A stretch of DNA of 64,000 nt from Ruminococcus flavefaciens (GTDB taxonomy: Bacteria > Bacillota > Clostridia > Oscillospirales > Ruminococcaceae): positions 394,258 through 458,257 of the forward strand of contig JAMPIL010000001.1 of assembly GCA_023662725.1 (NCBI GenBank). The letters run 5' to 3'. The notes beneath the pieces are model-generated. The model did no database searches, was not told the origin of the DNA, and was given only the letters and a program-made list of their open reading frames with translations. The first letter of the stretch is position 1; each line of letters begins with the position of its first letter. Position numbers and translations under genes: made by a program. This document shows positions 9,629 to 17,418 of this stretch, in pieces.

Positions 9629-11213
9629 AATTCACCTCCAAATTTTTCAAAACAGCCTCGGCGCATTTCATTCCGTCCACAGCCGCCGAAACGATTCCTC
9701 CGGCATATCCTGCACCCTCTCCGCATGGAAAAAGTCCGCCCAATGAAACAGACTGAAGATTCTCTCCCCTGTTAATTCTCACAGGAGAACTGCTGCGGCT
9801 TTCGATTCCTGTGAGGATAGCCTCCGGCGAGTCGAATCCACGAAGCTTTCTGCCCATTTCAGGAATTCCCATTTTTAACGATTCACACACAAATTCGGGA
9901 AGATAATCCTCAGGCGAAGCAATTTTTACTGCCGGGCGATAAGAAGGTTCAACGTCTGAATTTCCTGCTTCTCCACTGAGAAATTCACCCACGCTTATAA
10001 TCGGAGCGCCGTAACCGGAACCGCCTGCTATAAAAGCTTTTTCCTCAAGTTCACGCTGAAAATACATCCCAGCAAGAGGATGGTCACTGTTATAATCGCT
10101 TGTATCAACATTTACAAGCAATGCGCTGTTGGAATTCTTGGCGTCTCGTGCAAAACAGCTCATACCATTGACCGCAAGACGGCCTGTTTCAGACGATGCC
10201 GCAACAACTTCTCCTCCCGGACACATACAAAAGGTGTAGAGCGTTCTTCCATTTGGAAGATGAACAGCAAGCTTATAATCCGCTGCTTTAAGAGCCGGAT
10301 GACCGACAAAATCGCCATACATAGCCTTGTCTATATCTTCTCTGCGGTGCTCGATCCTTACTCCTACAGCAAAGTTTTTCTGCGAAAGACTTATTTTCTT
10401 CCCGAACATCATCTCAAAAACGTCCCTTGCGCTATGACCAGAAGCGAGGATAACATTTTCCGATTCGATCTGATAGAGTTTGCCGTATCTCTCGTACTCA
10501 ACAGAAGAAATTCTGCCATTCTTCTCAGTAAAATCACAAAATTTTGCTCCGAAAACAACCTCTCCGCCAAGAGAAATAACACGCTTGCGAAGATTTTTAA
10601 CCACATCCCGAAGCATATCCGTACCAATATGGGCTTTCGCAAGGTATAATATTTCCTCCGGCGCTCCAAATTCGACGAATTTTTCAAGGATCCAACCTAT
10701 CCGCTTGTCCTTAATACCTGTAGTAAGCTTTCCATCGGAAAAAGTTCCTGCCCCACCCTCTCCGAACTGAATATTGCATTCTGTATCGAGAATGCCCTCG
10801 CTTCTGAAGCGTTCTACCGCCTTACAGCGTGAATCGACATCTGCCCCCCTTTCGAGAATTATCGGGTTTGCGCCTGCCATTGCAAGAACTAGGGCCGCAA
10901 ACATTCCCGCCGGACCAAATCCGATCACAACCGGTCTTTGAACCAAATTTTTAACGGGAATTATTTTGTATTCATATTTTTCGGCAGGAACGGCATTTTT
11001 CAGTGATTTCAGAAGTTTTTCCTCACCTTTTGCTTCTATATCGAGTGAAATTATAAAATGAACATCAGACTTTCTCCGTGCGTCCACTGATTTTTTTGAT
11101 AAACGAACACTTTTCAACCTATCCGACTTGATTCCGAGCTTTTTTGCACAAAGCTCCGGCAAATTCTCAAAATCAAAATCTAGGGGAACTCTTATATTGC
11201 CAACTCTTATCAT
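9618..11213 (-). CDS. FAD-dependent oxidoreductase (COG2509-like)
   Basis: A 531-aa flavoprotein. After an N-terminal alpha/beta domain of about 90 residues comes the dinucleotide-binding GFGPAGMFAALVLA loop, then GEGGAGTFSDGKLTTG, and near the C-terminus FPCGEGAGYAGGIVSAAVDG, which is the second FAD-contact motif of this family. Substrate is unknown. The start at 11213 forms an ATGA overlap with the stop of the next flavoprotein upstream; an upstream in-frame start would sit inside that gene. The tight coupling of two FAD proteins in one operon suggests a shared redox role, but nothing in the sequence names it. Confidence 0.85.
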   Translation of the reverse strand: MIRVGNIRVPLDFDFENLPELCAKKLGIKSDRLKSVRLSKKSVDARRKSDVHFIISLDIEAKGEEKLLKSLKNAVPAEKYEYKIIPVKNLVQRPVVIGFGPAGMFAALVLAMAGANPIILERGADVDSRCKAVERFRSEGILDTECNIQFGEGGAGTFSDGKLTTGIKDKRIGWILEKFVEFGAPEEILYLAKAHIGTDMLRDVVKNLRKRVISLGGEVVFGAKFCDFTEKNGRISSVEYERYGKLYQIESENVILASGHSARDVFEMMFGKKISLSQKNFAVGVRIEHRREDIDKAMYGDFVGHPALKAADYKLAVHLPNGRTLYTFCMCPGGEVVAASSETGRLAVNGMSCFARDAKNSNSALLVNVDTSDYNSDHPLAGMYFQRELEEKAFIAGGSGYGAPIISVGEFLSGEAGNSDVEPSYRPAVKIASPEDYLPEFVCESLKMGIPEMGRKLRGFDSPEAILTGIESRSSSPVRINRGENLQSVSLGGLFPCGEGAGYAGGIVSAAVDGMKCAEAVLKNLEVNYEN

Positions 11214-12442
11214 AATCTTTCTCCTATCAGTGATTCGGCACAATTTTTTCCCGCCCAAAGTCCCGATGACCAAGCCCATTGAAGGTTAAACCCACCGCAG
11301 TCGCCGTCTGCATCGAGAATTTCTCCGCAGAAAAAAATACCTCTGTCCAGCTTTGATTCCAGTCTTTCATCAACGCAGTCACCGTGAATTCCCCCGGCTG
11401 TGACCTGAGCATTTTTCCACGGCGAACTTCCTGTTATACTAAATTGAAATCCTTTTATTTTTTTCGCAATATTGATGATTTCGTCTTTTTTAAGAGTAGA
11501 TGTCTTATCTGTCAACGAACGTGAAACGGCATTTTTAACAATAAACACAGCAAGATTTTTCGCAAAAAATCCGGTAAGCAATTCATCAACAGATCGCTCT
11601 GCACGCTGTTTTTTGATTATATTCAGATAATCTATGATCTGCTGCGGAGTCATATCCGGAGCAAAATCAATTTGCAAAGTAAGACTACCCTCGTACTGCT
11701 GAAAAAGTCTCGCAAGATTAAACACACAGATTCCCGAAAGAGAATTTTCCGTGAACTGTATTTCACCGAATTCCTCTTTAAGTTTTTTCCCACCTGAAAA
11801 TGCAGCAACACAGCCTTTTGCACGAACTCCTTTAAGTCCCTTAACGCTTTCCGGAGACACTCTGAGCGGAGCGACCGACGGACAGATTTTCGCCGTTTTA
11901 TAGCCCCTTTCACGGAAAATACGCATTACCGAACCATCAGTTCCAAGCTGAGGAGCAGCATAACCTCCTGCGGCGATTATCACTTTTCTGCATGAAATTT
12001 TATCCCCATTTGAAGATACAATCTCATAGATTTTCCCTTTTTCAATTGAGACAAAATCGAATCCGCATATTTCAGTTATATCAAGCTCCGAAAGTTTCAT
12101 ACGCAAAGCGCTGAGGACCGTTGCTGCGCTCATACTTCGTGGATATATCCTTCCCTGATCGTCTGCACAGCAAAGAACTCCCATATCCATGAAAAATTCT
12201 TCAGCTGAAGGAGCGACATCAATTATTTTCATAATATTTCTGACCGAACCGTGATAATGTTCCGGCAGAATCGACTGATTGCTGAGATTGCACCTTCCAT
12301 TGCCCGTTGAGAGAAGTTTTCTTCCAACTCTGTCCAGACGTTCGGCAATTATGATTTTTGCCGACGGACGGGCTTTTTTCGCACTTATTGCAGCTGCCAT
12401 TCCCGCTGCTCCGCCGCCGATAACAACTATATCCGCATACAT
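11210..12442 (-). CDS. NAD(P)/FAD-dependent oxidoreductase (HI0933/YhiN family)
   Basis: A 410-aa flavoprotein of the HI0933-like family, function unassigned. FAD is bound by the N-terminal Rossmann motif VVIGGGAAGMAAAISA; RVGRKLLSTGNGRCNLSN follows, a family hallmark, and the C-terminal block FFCGEILDADGDCGGFNLQWAWSSG is highly characteristic. It is 15 bp downstream of the phosphoesterase gene and overlaps the next flavoprotein by 4 bp (ATGA). Confidence 0.88.
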   Translation of the reverse strand: MYADIVVIGGGAAGMAAAISAKKARPSAKIIIAERLDRVGRKLLSTGNGRCNLSNQSILPEHYHGSVRNIMKIIDVAPSAEEFFMDMGVLCCADDQGRIYPRSMSAATVLSALRMKLSELDITEICGFDFVSIEKGKIYEIVSSNGDKISCRKVIIAAGGYAAPQLGTDGSVMRIFRERGYKTAKICPSVAPLRVSPESVKGLKGVRAKGCVAAFSGGKKLKEEFGEIQFTENSLSGICVFNLARLFQQYEGSLTLQIDFAPDMTPQQIIDYLNIIKKQRAERSVDELLTGFFAKNLAVFIVKNAVSRSLTDKTSTLKKDEIINIAKKIKGFQFSITGSSPWKNAQVTAGGIHGDCVDERLESKLDRGIFFCGEILDADGDCGGFNLQWAWSSGLWAGKNCAESLIGERL

Positions 12443-12457
12443 ACTTTGTCACTCCTT

Positions 12458-13336
12458 TTAAGCCGGAACAATATCAATAACCGCAACTTCCGGCCTGTTA
12501 TTGAATCTTACAGGGGCGGGAGCGTCGCCGATTCCGGAAGTTATAAACATTGCTCCGCCGTCATAGTTGAAAACACCCTTATCGTAAACCGTAGTACCCT
12601 TTAAAGTAAGCTGAGGGAAAAATTTTCCGTAATCCGAGGAATAAACCGGACCAAGATCAAACGGAAGCTGAACCATTCCCCCGTGAGTATCACCACAAAG
12701 AGTAAGATCCGCACCGAATTTGGCAAAATCTTCGTAGTTTGGAATATGCGCAAGGAGAATATTAAAACAATCATCATCGATAGTAAACGCATTATTCAAA
12801 TCAAAAGTTGAACTGTAATAAACATTATCAATACCCATTATTCTCAAACTGTTACCGTTTACATTGATAATATCGCTTTGATAATTCATCACCTTCGCAC
12901 CGGATTCAACTATTTTCTCGATATATTTTTCACTTGTATCATGCTCTCCGGTCACAAAATAAACCGGATATCCATCATTTACAATGCTCTCTGTAAGATC
13001 AACAGCTATCTGTATCGTATCCCATGAACTTCCGGATGTATACATATCTCCAAGCATAACAACGATATCAGGATCTGTTTTTTTGATTTTTTTAATTATA
13101 TTTTTGTTGCTTATTCCGTGAGAAGACGCATGAAGATCGCTTATTGCCGCAATTCTCACTGGAGATTTGATTTTAGACGATCCTACACTGACTTCCGTTA
13201 TTTTTAAAGTATAATTATTAAACCACCATACAAAAACAAGCAAAATAACTACTGCACAAATTCGTCTGAAACGATACCTTGATTTTGAAGTCTTTTTCTG
13301 ATGTCCGTCGCTGAAAGAATCTCCGTATCCTGTCAT
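12458..13336 (-). CDS. Membrane-anchored metallophosphoesterase (YkuE-like)
   Basis: A 292-aa calcineurin-like phosphoesterase with one N-terminal membrane segment (about 23-42), so the catalytic domain is probably outside. Metal-binding motifs in order: SDLHASSHG, LGDMYTSG, VTGEHDTS, LLAHIPN and CGDTHGGMVQLP. The third motif is usually GNH[DE]; here the Asn, a metal ligand in the family, is Glu (GEHD). Members of this group have been linked to lipid or cell-envelope phosphoesters, but the substrate is not evident. It overlaps mscS by 4 bp. Confidence 0.87.
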   Translation of the reverse strand: MTGYGDSFSDGHQKKTSKSRYRFRRICAVVILLVFVWWFNNYTLKITEVSVGSSKIKSPVRIAAISDLHASSHGISNKNIIKKIKKTDPDIVVMLGDMYTSGSSWDTIQIAVDLTESIVNDGYPVYFVTGEHDTSEKYIEKIVESGAKVMNYQSDIINVNGNSLRIMGIDNVYYSSTFDLNNAFTIDDDCFNILLAHIPNYEDFAKFGADLTLCGDTHGGMVQLPFDLGPVYSSDYGKFFPQLTLKGTTVYDKGVFNYDGGAMFITSGIGDAPAPVRFNNRPEVAVIDIVPA

Positions 13337-14265
13337 GAAACCACGTCCTTAATATGTATATCAAGCTGATTATACGGAATTTCAATGCCGTTTTCATCAA
13401 ATGATTCTTTAACAGCTTCAATAATATTATATCTTGCCGTATTATAATCATCATTTTTAACGAAAACCTTTACATCAATCGAGACCGAACTTTCGTTATG
13501 GGAAGTCATACGAACTACAGGATCAGGAGTTTTCAGGAACAGACTATCTTCATCAATTATTTTAAGAATAAGCTCCCTTGCCTTTCTGAAATCCGAATTA
13601 TAGCCGATATCAAAGGTAAGATCTATACGTCTTTCCGGACTTTCAGTATAATTGATTATTTTAGCGTCAGAAACCTTACCGTTAGGTATGAAAATAGTCT
13701 TGCCATCGAAAGTTGAAATTTTTGTATAGAGAATGCTTATCGACTTAACTTTACCGACAGAGCCGTCCAATTCAATGGTATCGCCGGCAACAAACGGTTT
13801 AGAAAAGAGAATAATGAAGCCTCCGCACAGATTGGAAAGACAGTTCTGAAGCGCAAGACTGACTGCGAGTCCGGCAGCGCCGAATATGGTGATTATCGAG
13901 GACATCGGAACGTTCAGAACTGATAAAATCATTATTATGACGACCATATACAGAATTATTCTTATCAGCGATACAAGAAAACTTCTTGCTGCACCGTCGA
14001 TATTCGATTTTTTCAGAGTTTTTTTCGCAAAACCCGAGGCAAGTCTTACAATAAGCATTCCGACTACCAGAATCACAACAGCCATTATCAGTGAAGGTAC
14101 AGCATTTTTTATATGTATTATCATGCGTTCAAGCAGCGTCGCCGTTTTGGTGACCTGCTCCTGAATCGTAGCATGAGTCGACTCGGTTTCGGTTATTTCA
14201 GAAACAGCAGCAGAAGTTGTTGCAGTCATTTCTTCAATTACGGAAGTAAGTGTTGTTTCATTCAT
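13333..14265 (-). CDS. Small-conductance mechanosensitive channel (MscS family)
   Basis: A 310-aa channel. An N-terminal Thr/Glu-rich stretch of about 45 residues precedes three membrane segments; the pore-lining helix is GAAGLAVSLALQNCLSNLCGG, followed by the beta domain (FIILFSKPFVAGDTIEL) and a C-terminal alpha/beta domain. It protects against hypo-osmotic shock. It is the first gene of the operon running to rsmA and has its own consensus promoter. Confidence 0.92.
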   Translation of the reverse strand: MNETTLTSVIEEMTATTSAAVSEITETESTHATIQEQVTKTATLLERMIIHIKNAVPSLIMAVVILVVGMLIVRLASGFAKKTLKKSNIDGAARSFLVSLIRIILYMVVIIMILSVLNVPMSSIITIFGAAGLAVSLALQNCLSNLCGGFIILFSKPFVAGDTIELDGSVGKVKSISILYTKISTFDGKTIFIPNGKVSDAKIINYTESPERRIDLTFDIGYNSDFRKARELILKIIDEDSLFLKTPDPVVRMTSHNESSVSIDVKVFVKNDDYNTARYNIIEAVKESFDENGIEIPYNQLDIHIKDVVS

Positions 14266-14293
14266 TTGATCATCTCCAGAATATACTTACTAC

Positions 14294-14322
14294 ATTATAG
14301 CAGATTAATTTAAAAAGGTCAA
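14294..14322 (-). promoter_or_regulatory. Sigma-A promoter of the mscS operon
   Basis: On the minus strand TTGACC (14322-14317), 17-bp spacer, TATAAT (14299-14294), about 30 bp before the mscS start. A GGAGAT ribosome site follows. Confidence 0.75.
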
Positions 14323-14333
14323 ATTCAGATTTA

Positions 14334-14867
14334 TCAATCATAAATTTTCATAATTCCGTCCGAAAACTTTTCCATAATTCCGAGAACAGATTTTATTCCG
14401 TTGTCGCAGTATTTAAAATAGGTATAATATCCGCCGTATATCATATACGTCATCATCATCTGACTTTCTATACTCGGCTGATATTCGGGATAAACGCTGT
14501 GTATAACAGCCATTAGTTCCTCCTCGAAAATTGAGAGAAAACTTCCGCTGCGGCTGCCTTCAAAAAGAATTTTTATTAGCTGTTCATTAGCGGCAAAAGC
14601 ATCGCCAAGCTCACGGACAAATCCCCTGTTATTGCGGAAAAGAGCCTCAGGATGCTGAATGCTGTTAAGGGTAGCCTGAACCACTTCACGCTCAAGGGTT
14701 TCGGACAAATCGTAAATATCATGATAATGAAGATAAAATGTCGCCTTGTTTATCTCAGCAAGAGAAGCAAGCTCTTTAACGGTTATTTTTTCAAGAGGTT
14801 TCTGCGAACGAAGCTTTAAAAATGCATTTATAATACTTCTTTTAGTTTTTTCCACTCTGAGATCCAT
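14334..14867 (-). CDS. TetR/AcrR family transcriptional regulator
   Basis: A 177-aa one-component repressor-type protein. The N-terminal helix-turn-helix reads TKRSIINAFLKLRSQKPLEK then ITVKELASLAEINKATFYLHY, typical of TetR; the C-terminal ligand-binding half (about 75-177) is not diagnostic. The start at 14867 has an ideal GGAGGAGT site; a longer open frame upstream is not coding in appearance. It is transcribed divergently from the second branching enzyme, with a palindrome close to each start, so it probably controls that gene and itself. The ligand is unknown. Confidence 0.9.
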   Translation of the reverse strand: MDLRVEKTKRSIINAFLKLRSQKPLEKITVKELASLAEINKATFYLHYHDIYDLSETLEREVVQATLNSIQHPEALFRNNRGFVRELGDAFAANEQLIKILFEGSRSGSFLSIFEEELMAVIHSVYPEYQPSIESQMMMTYMIYGGYYTYFKYCDNGIKSVLGIMEKFSDGIMKIYD

Positions 14868-14896
14868 AGCAATACTCCTCCATACCTCGACAAATT

Positions 14897-14910
14897 TAGA
14901 CAAGTGTCTA
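14897..14910. promoter_or_regulatory. Putative TetR operator, regulator side
   Basis: TAGACAAGTGTCTA is a 6-bp inverted repeat with a 2-bp centre, 30 bp upstream of the tetR start. It shares the form TNGACANNTGTCNA with the palindrome at 15007. Confidence 0.6.
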
Positions 14911-14993
14911 TTAAACGACATGAGTAAAAAACTGATTATTGTAATATGATGTTTTTTGTCATATAATAAATTATAGCTTTTGCTGAATTTAAT

Positions 14994-15020
14994 TATAATA
15001 TAAATTTTGACATATGTCAA
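14994..15020 (+). promoter_or_regulatory. glgB2 -10 element and putative TetR operator
   Basis: TATAAT at 14994-14999 is followed at 15007-15020 by the perfect 14-bp palindrome TTGACATATGTCAA, which would cover the transcription start. A poor -35 suggests weak or activated transcription; repression by occlusion is the likely mechanism. Confidence 0.6.
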
Positions 15021-15044
15021 TAAAGCTTCAGGAGTTGATTTGTA

Positions 15045-16844
15045 ATGGATATCTACGGTTTTTATAAGGGAGAGGATTTCTCCGCCTATGAATTTCTCGG
15101 CGCACATACATCTGCAAAAGGAACAACATTCCGAACATATGCACCAAATGCATCCAAAGTCTCGCTGATAGGCGATTTCAGCGACTGGAAGGATATACCT
15201 ATGGAAAAAACAGCCGACGGAAATTTTTACGAAATATCCGTCCCAAAAGCTAAAGAAGGTATGCGTTATAAATTCCGCATTTACGACAGACAAAACAAAT
15301 TTATTGACCACTGCGATCCCTACGGCTTTGGCATGGAAGTTCGTCCCGGAACCTGCTCGATTATAAGAAGTATATCCGGCTATCGCTTCAAGGATTCCGA
15401 CTGGATAAGCCGCCGGACAGACTTTAAGGACAAACCCATGAATATTTACGAAGTGCATCTCGGTTCATGGAGACAGAAGCCTGCTGAAGAAGATACTGCG
15501 AGCTGGTTCACATACTCGGAAATAGCCGACCAGCTTATCGCCCATGTTCTCGAAAACGGTTACAATTTCATCGAGCTTATGCCGCTTAACGAACATCCCT
15601 GCGATGAATCATGGGGATATCAGAGCACCGGATTTTTCGCTCCGACTTCACGTTACGGAACGCCGAAAGACCTTATGAAATTTGTTGATAAATGCCACCA
15701 AAAAAATATCGGAGTTATAGTCGATTTCGTTCCCGTACATTTTGCTGTCGATCATTATGCGCTCACGGAATACGACGGTACTAAGCTTTACGAATATCCC
15801 AGCGATGATATCGGCTATAATGAGTGGGGAAGCCGCAATTTCATGCATTCAAAAGGCGAAGTACGTTCGTTTATCCAATCAGCGGCAAATTACTGGCTCA
15901 GCGTTTACCACTTCGACGGACTTCGTATGGACGCTATCCGCAACATGATATATTGGAATGGTGACGAAAGCCGTGGTGAAAACCGCTGTGCCATTGAATT
16001 TTTGAAATCCATGAACTGCGGACTAAAAGTAAGACATCCATCGGCAATTATTTCGGCGGAGGATTCCTCTGCGTACCCCAAGGTTACCGCTCCGGTTTTT
16101 GAAGGCGGACTTGGATTCGATTATAAATGGGATCTCGGCTGGATGCATGATACGCTTGAATACTTCCAGAGTTCGCCGATATACCGTAGCGGAGAATATC
16201 ATAAACTCACATTCTCAATGCTTTATTTCTATAACGAAAAGTTTATTATGCCATTTTCGCATGACGAGGTAGTTCACGGTAAAGCGACTATTACTCAGAA
16301 AATGCATGGACAATATGAAGATAAATTTCCTCAGGCGAGGGCAATGTATATGTACATGATTGCTCATCCTGGCAAAAAGCTGAATTTTATGGGAAACGAG
16401 ATCGCTCAGCTCCGTGAATGGGATGTAAAGCGTGAACAAGATTGGGATATGCTGAAATACCCTCTTCACGATTCGTTCAACCGTTATATTAAAGAATTGA
16501 ATCACATTTACCTTAAATACAACGCTTTGCATTATGATTACGACCCGACCAACTTCATGTGGGAAGATTGCAGCAGTACCGATCGCTGTGTTTACGCTAT
16601 AAGAAGAAAAAGTGCGGACGGAGATATTCTCGCCGTTCTCAACTTCTCAGATTGGTTTCAGCCTGATTACACCGTCACTGTCGGGGAAGGATATAAAGTG
16701 AAACTTCTGATTGATTCCGACAATCAAATCTACAGCGGTTCTACCCCCGAAGGACAAACTGCTTTCAAATATTCAAAAGGCAAAATTAATATGGATATTT
16801 CTCCATACAGCGGAGTTATGTTCCTGCTTACAAAAAAGAAATAA
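15045..16844 (+). CDS. glgB: Second 1,4-alpha-glucan branching enzyme (GH13)
   Basis: A 599-aa branching enzyme paralogue. CBM48-like domain at about 20-105, GH13 barrel at about 135-470. Nucleophile Asp296 in FDGLRMD, Glu339 in ISAEDSS (the operon GlgB has AEEST here), and FSHDEVVHGK are present. It lacks the basic tail of the other enzyme. The ATG is 11 bp after GGAG. It stands alone, away from glgCDA, next to a divergent TetR regulator, and ends in a strong terminator. This suggests a branching activity used under specific conditions, giving glucan of different chain length or acting on a different glucan; that is inference. Confidence 0.94.
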   Translation: MDIYGFYKGEDFSAYEFLGAHTSAKGTTFRTYAPNASKVSLIGDFSDWKDIPMEKTADGNFYEISVPKAKEGMRYKFRIYDRQNKFIDHCDPYGFGMEVRPGTCSIIRSISGYRFKDSDWISRRTDFKDKPMNIYEVHLGSWRQKPAEEDTASWFTYSEIADQLIAHVLENGYNFIELMPLNEHPCDESWGYQSTGFFAPTSRYGTPKDLMKFVDKCHQKNIGVIVDFVPVHFAVDHYALTEYDGTKLYEYPSDDIGYNEWGSRNFMHSKGEVRSFIQSAANYWLSVYHFDGLRMDAIRNMIYWNGDESRGENRCAIEFLKSMNCGLKVRHPSAIISAEDSSAYPKVTAPVFEGGLGFDYKWDLGWMHDTLEYFQSSPIYRSGEYHKLTFSMLYFYNEKFIMPFSHDEVVHGKATITQKMHGQYEDKFPQARAMYMYMIAHPGKKLNFMGNEIAQLREWDVKREQDWDMLKYPLHDSFNRYIKELNHIYLKYNALHYDYDPTNFMWEDCSSTDRCVYAIRRKSADGDILAVLNFSDWFQPDYTVTVGEGYKVKLLIDSDNQIYSGSTPEGQTAFKYSKGKINMDISPYSGVMFLLTKKK

Positions 16845-16853
16845 AATTTAATG

Positions 16854-16891
16854 CTGCTGCACTAAATAAATAGTGCAGCAGTTTTATTTTT
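16854..16891 (+). terminator. Terminator after glgB2
   Basis: A perfect 10-bp stem (CTGCTGCACT at 16854-16863, AGTGCAGCAG at 16872-16881) is followed by TTTTATTTTT. Confidence 0.88.
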
Positions 16892-17231
16892 ATGTCTCAA
16901 CATCCTGCAAATATGCTTTCAACTCCTGCTCCGTATCAAAAGCTATCCCCTCACGAAGCTGCTCACGGTCATATTCGGGAAGAAGCGAAACGCAGTAGTT
17001 TATATATCGGTAAGGCTCTGCCATTCCACGACAAAAAATGGCAATTCTGCCCTCATGTTCCTTTAAAATATACAATGGATCATTCTGTTCTTCCGTAGCC
17101 GCCGCGGCAAGCTTGGTATCTATCCTCTTCTGACGTATAGTCTGCCCCAGCGTACATATTACCATAAAGCCTGATATGGTCAATGCTGTAAGCACCGTGA
17201 AATAAATTCTCTTATCAAAAATTTTCCTCAT
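16890..17231 (-). CDS. Membrane-anchored protein with BofC-like C-terminal domain
   Basis: A 113-aa protein with one N-terminal membrane segment (about 10-28) and a soluble C-terminal half that reads YILKEHEGRIAIF, then VSLLPEYDREQLREGI and TEQELKAYLQD. This resembles the C-terminal domain of BofC and related proteins of spore formers, which is exported and often sits near envelope or sporulation genes. BofC itself inhibits a forespore signalling protease; whether this protein does so is not shown. It is divergent from the class A PBP gene. A GGAG site lies 8-10 bp before the ATG. Confidence 0.65.
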   Translation of the reverse strand: MRKIFDKRIYFTVLTALTISGFMVICTLGQTIRQKRIDTKLAAAATEEQNDPLYILKEHEGRIAIFCRGMAEPYRYINYCVSLLPEYDREQLREGIAFDTEQELKAYLQDVET

Positions 17232-17319
17232 CTTTCATGCTCCTTTGCTGAAATAATTGTAAATAGTATTGCCGTTTTTTTCTATATTATACAAAAAGGT
17301 GATTTTTTGAAAAAAGCTC

Positions 17320-17348
17320 TTAACATTACTGAGAAAATATGGTATAAT
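17320..17348 (+). promoter_or_regulatory. Sigma-A promoter of the class A PBP operon
   Basis: TTAACA (17320-17325), 17-bp spacer, TATAAT (17343-17348) with TGG before the -10. Confidence 0.75.
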
Positions 17349-17418
17349 ATATTATGTATAGTTATATGAAAATCTTTGAAAGGAGTTGTTTCTCTTTCAT
17401 CAGAGAAACTCTGGAAAA

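Noticed and set aside
14868-15458. Long open frame upstream of and in frame with the TetR gene
   Set aside because: It runs antisense over glgB2 and has no ribosome site; the GGAGGAGT site fixes the TetR start at 14867.
17386-17418. TTG at 17386 as start of the class A PBP
   Set aside because: AGGAG abuts it with no spacing; ATG at 17419 is more likely, although its own site is weak.
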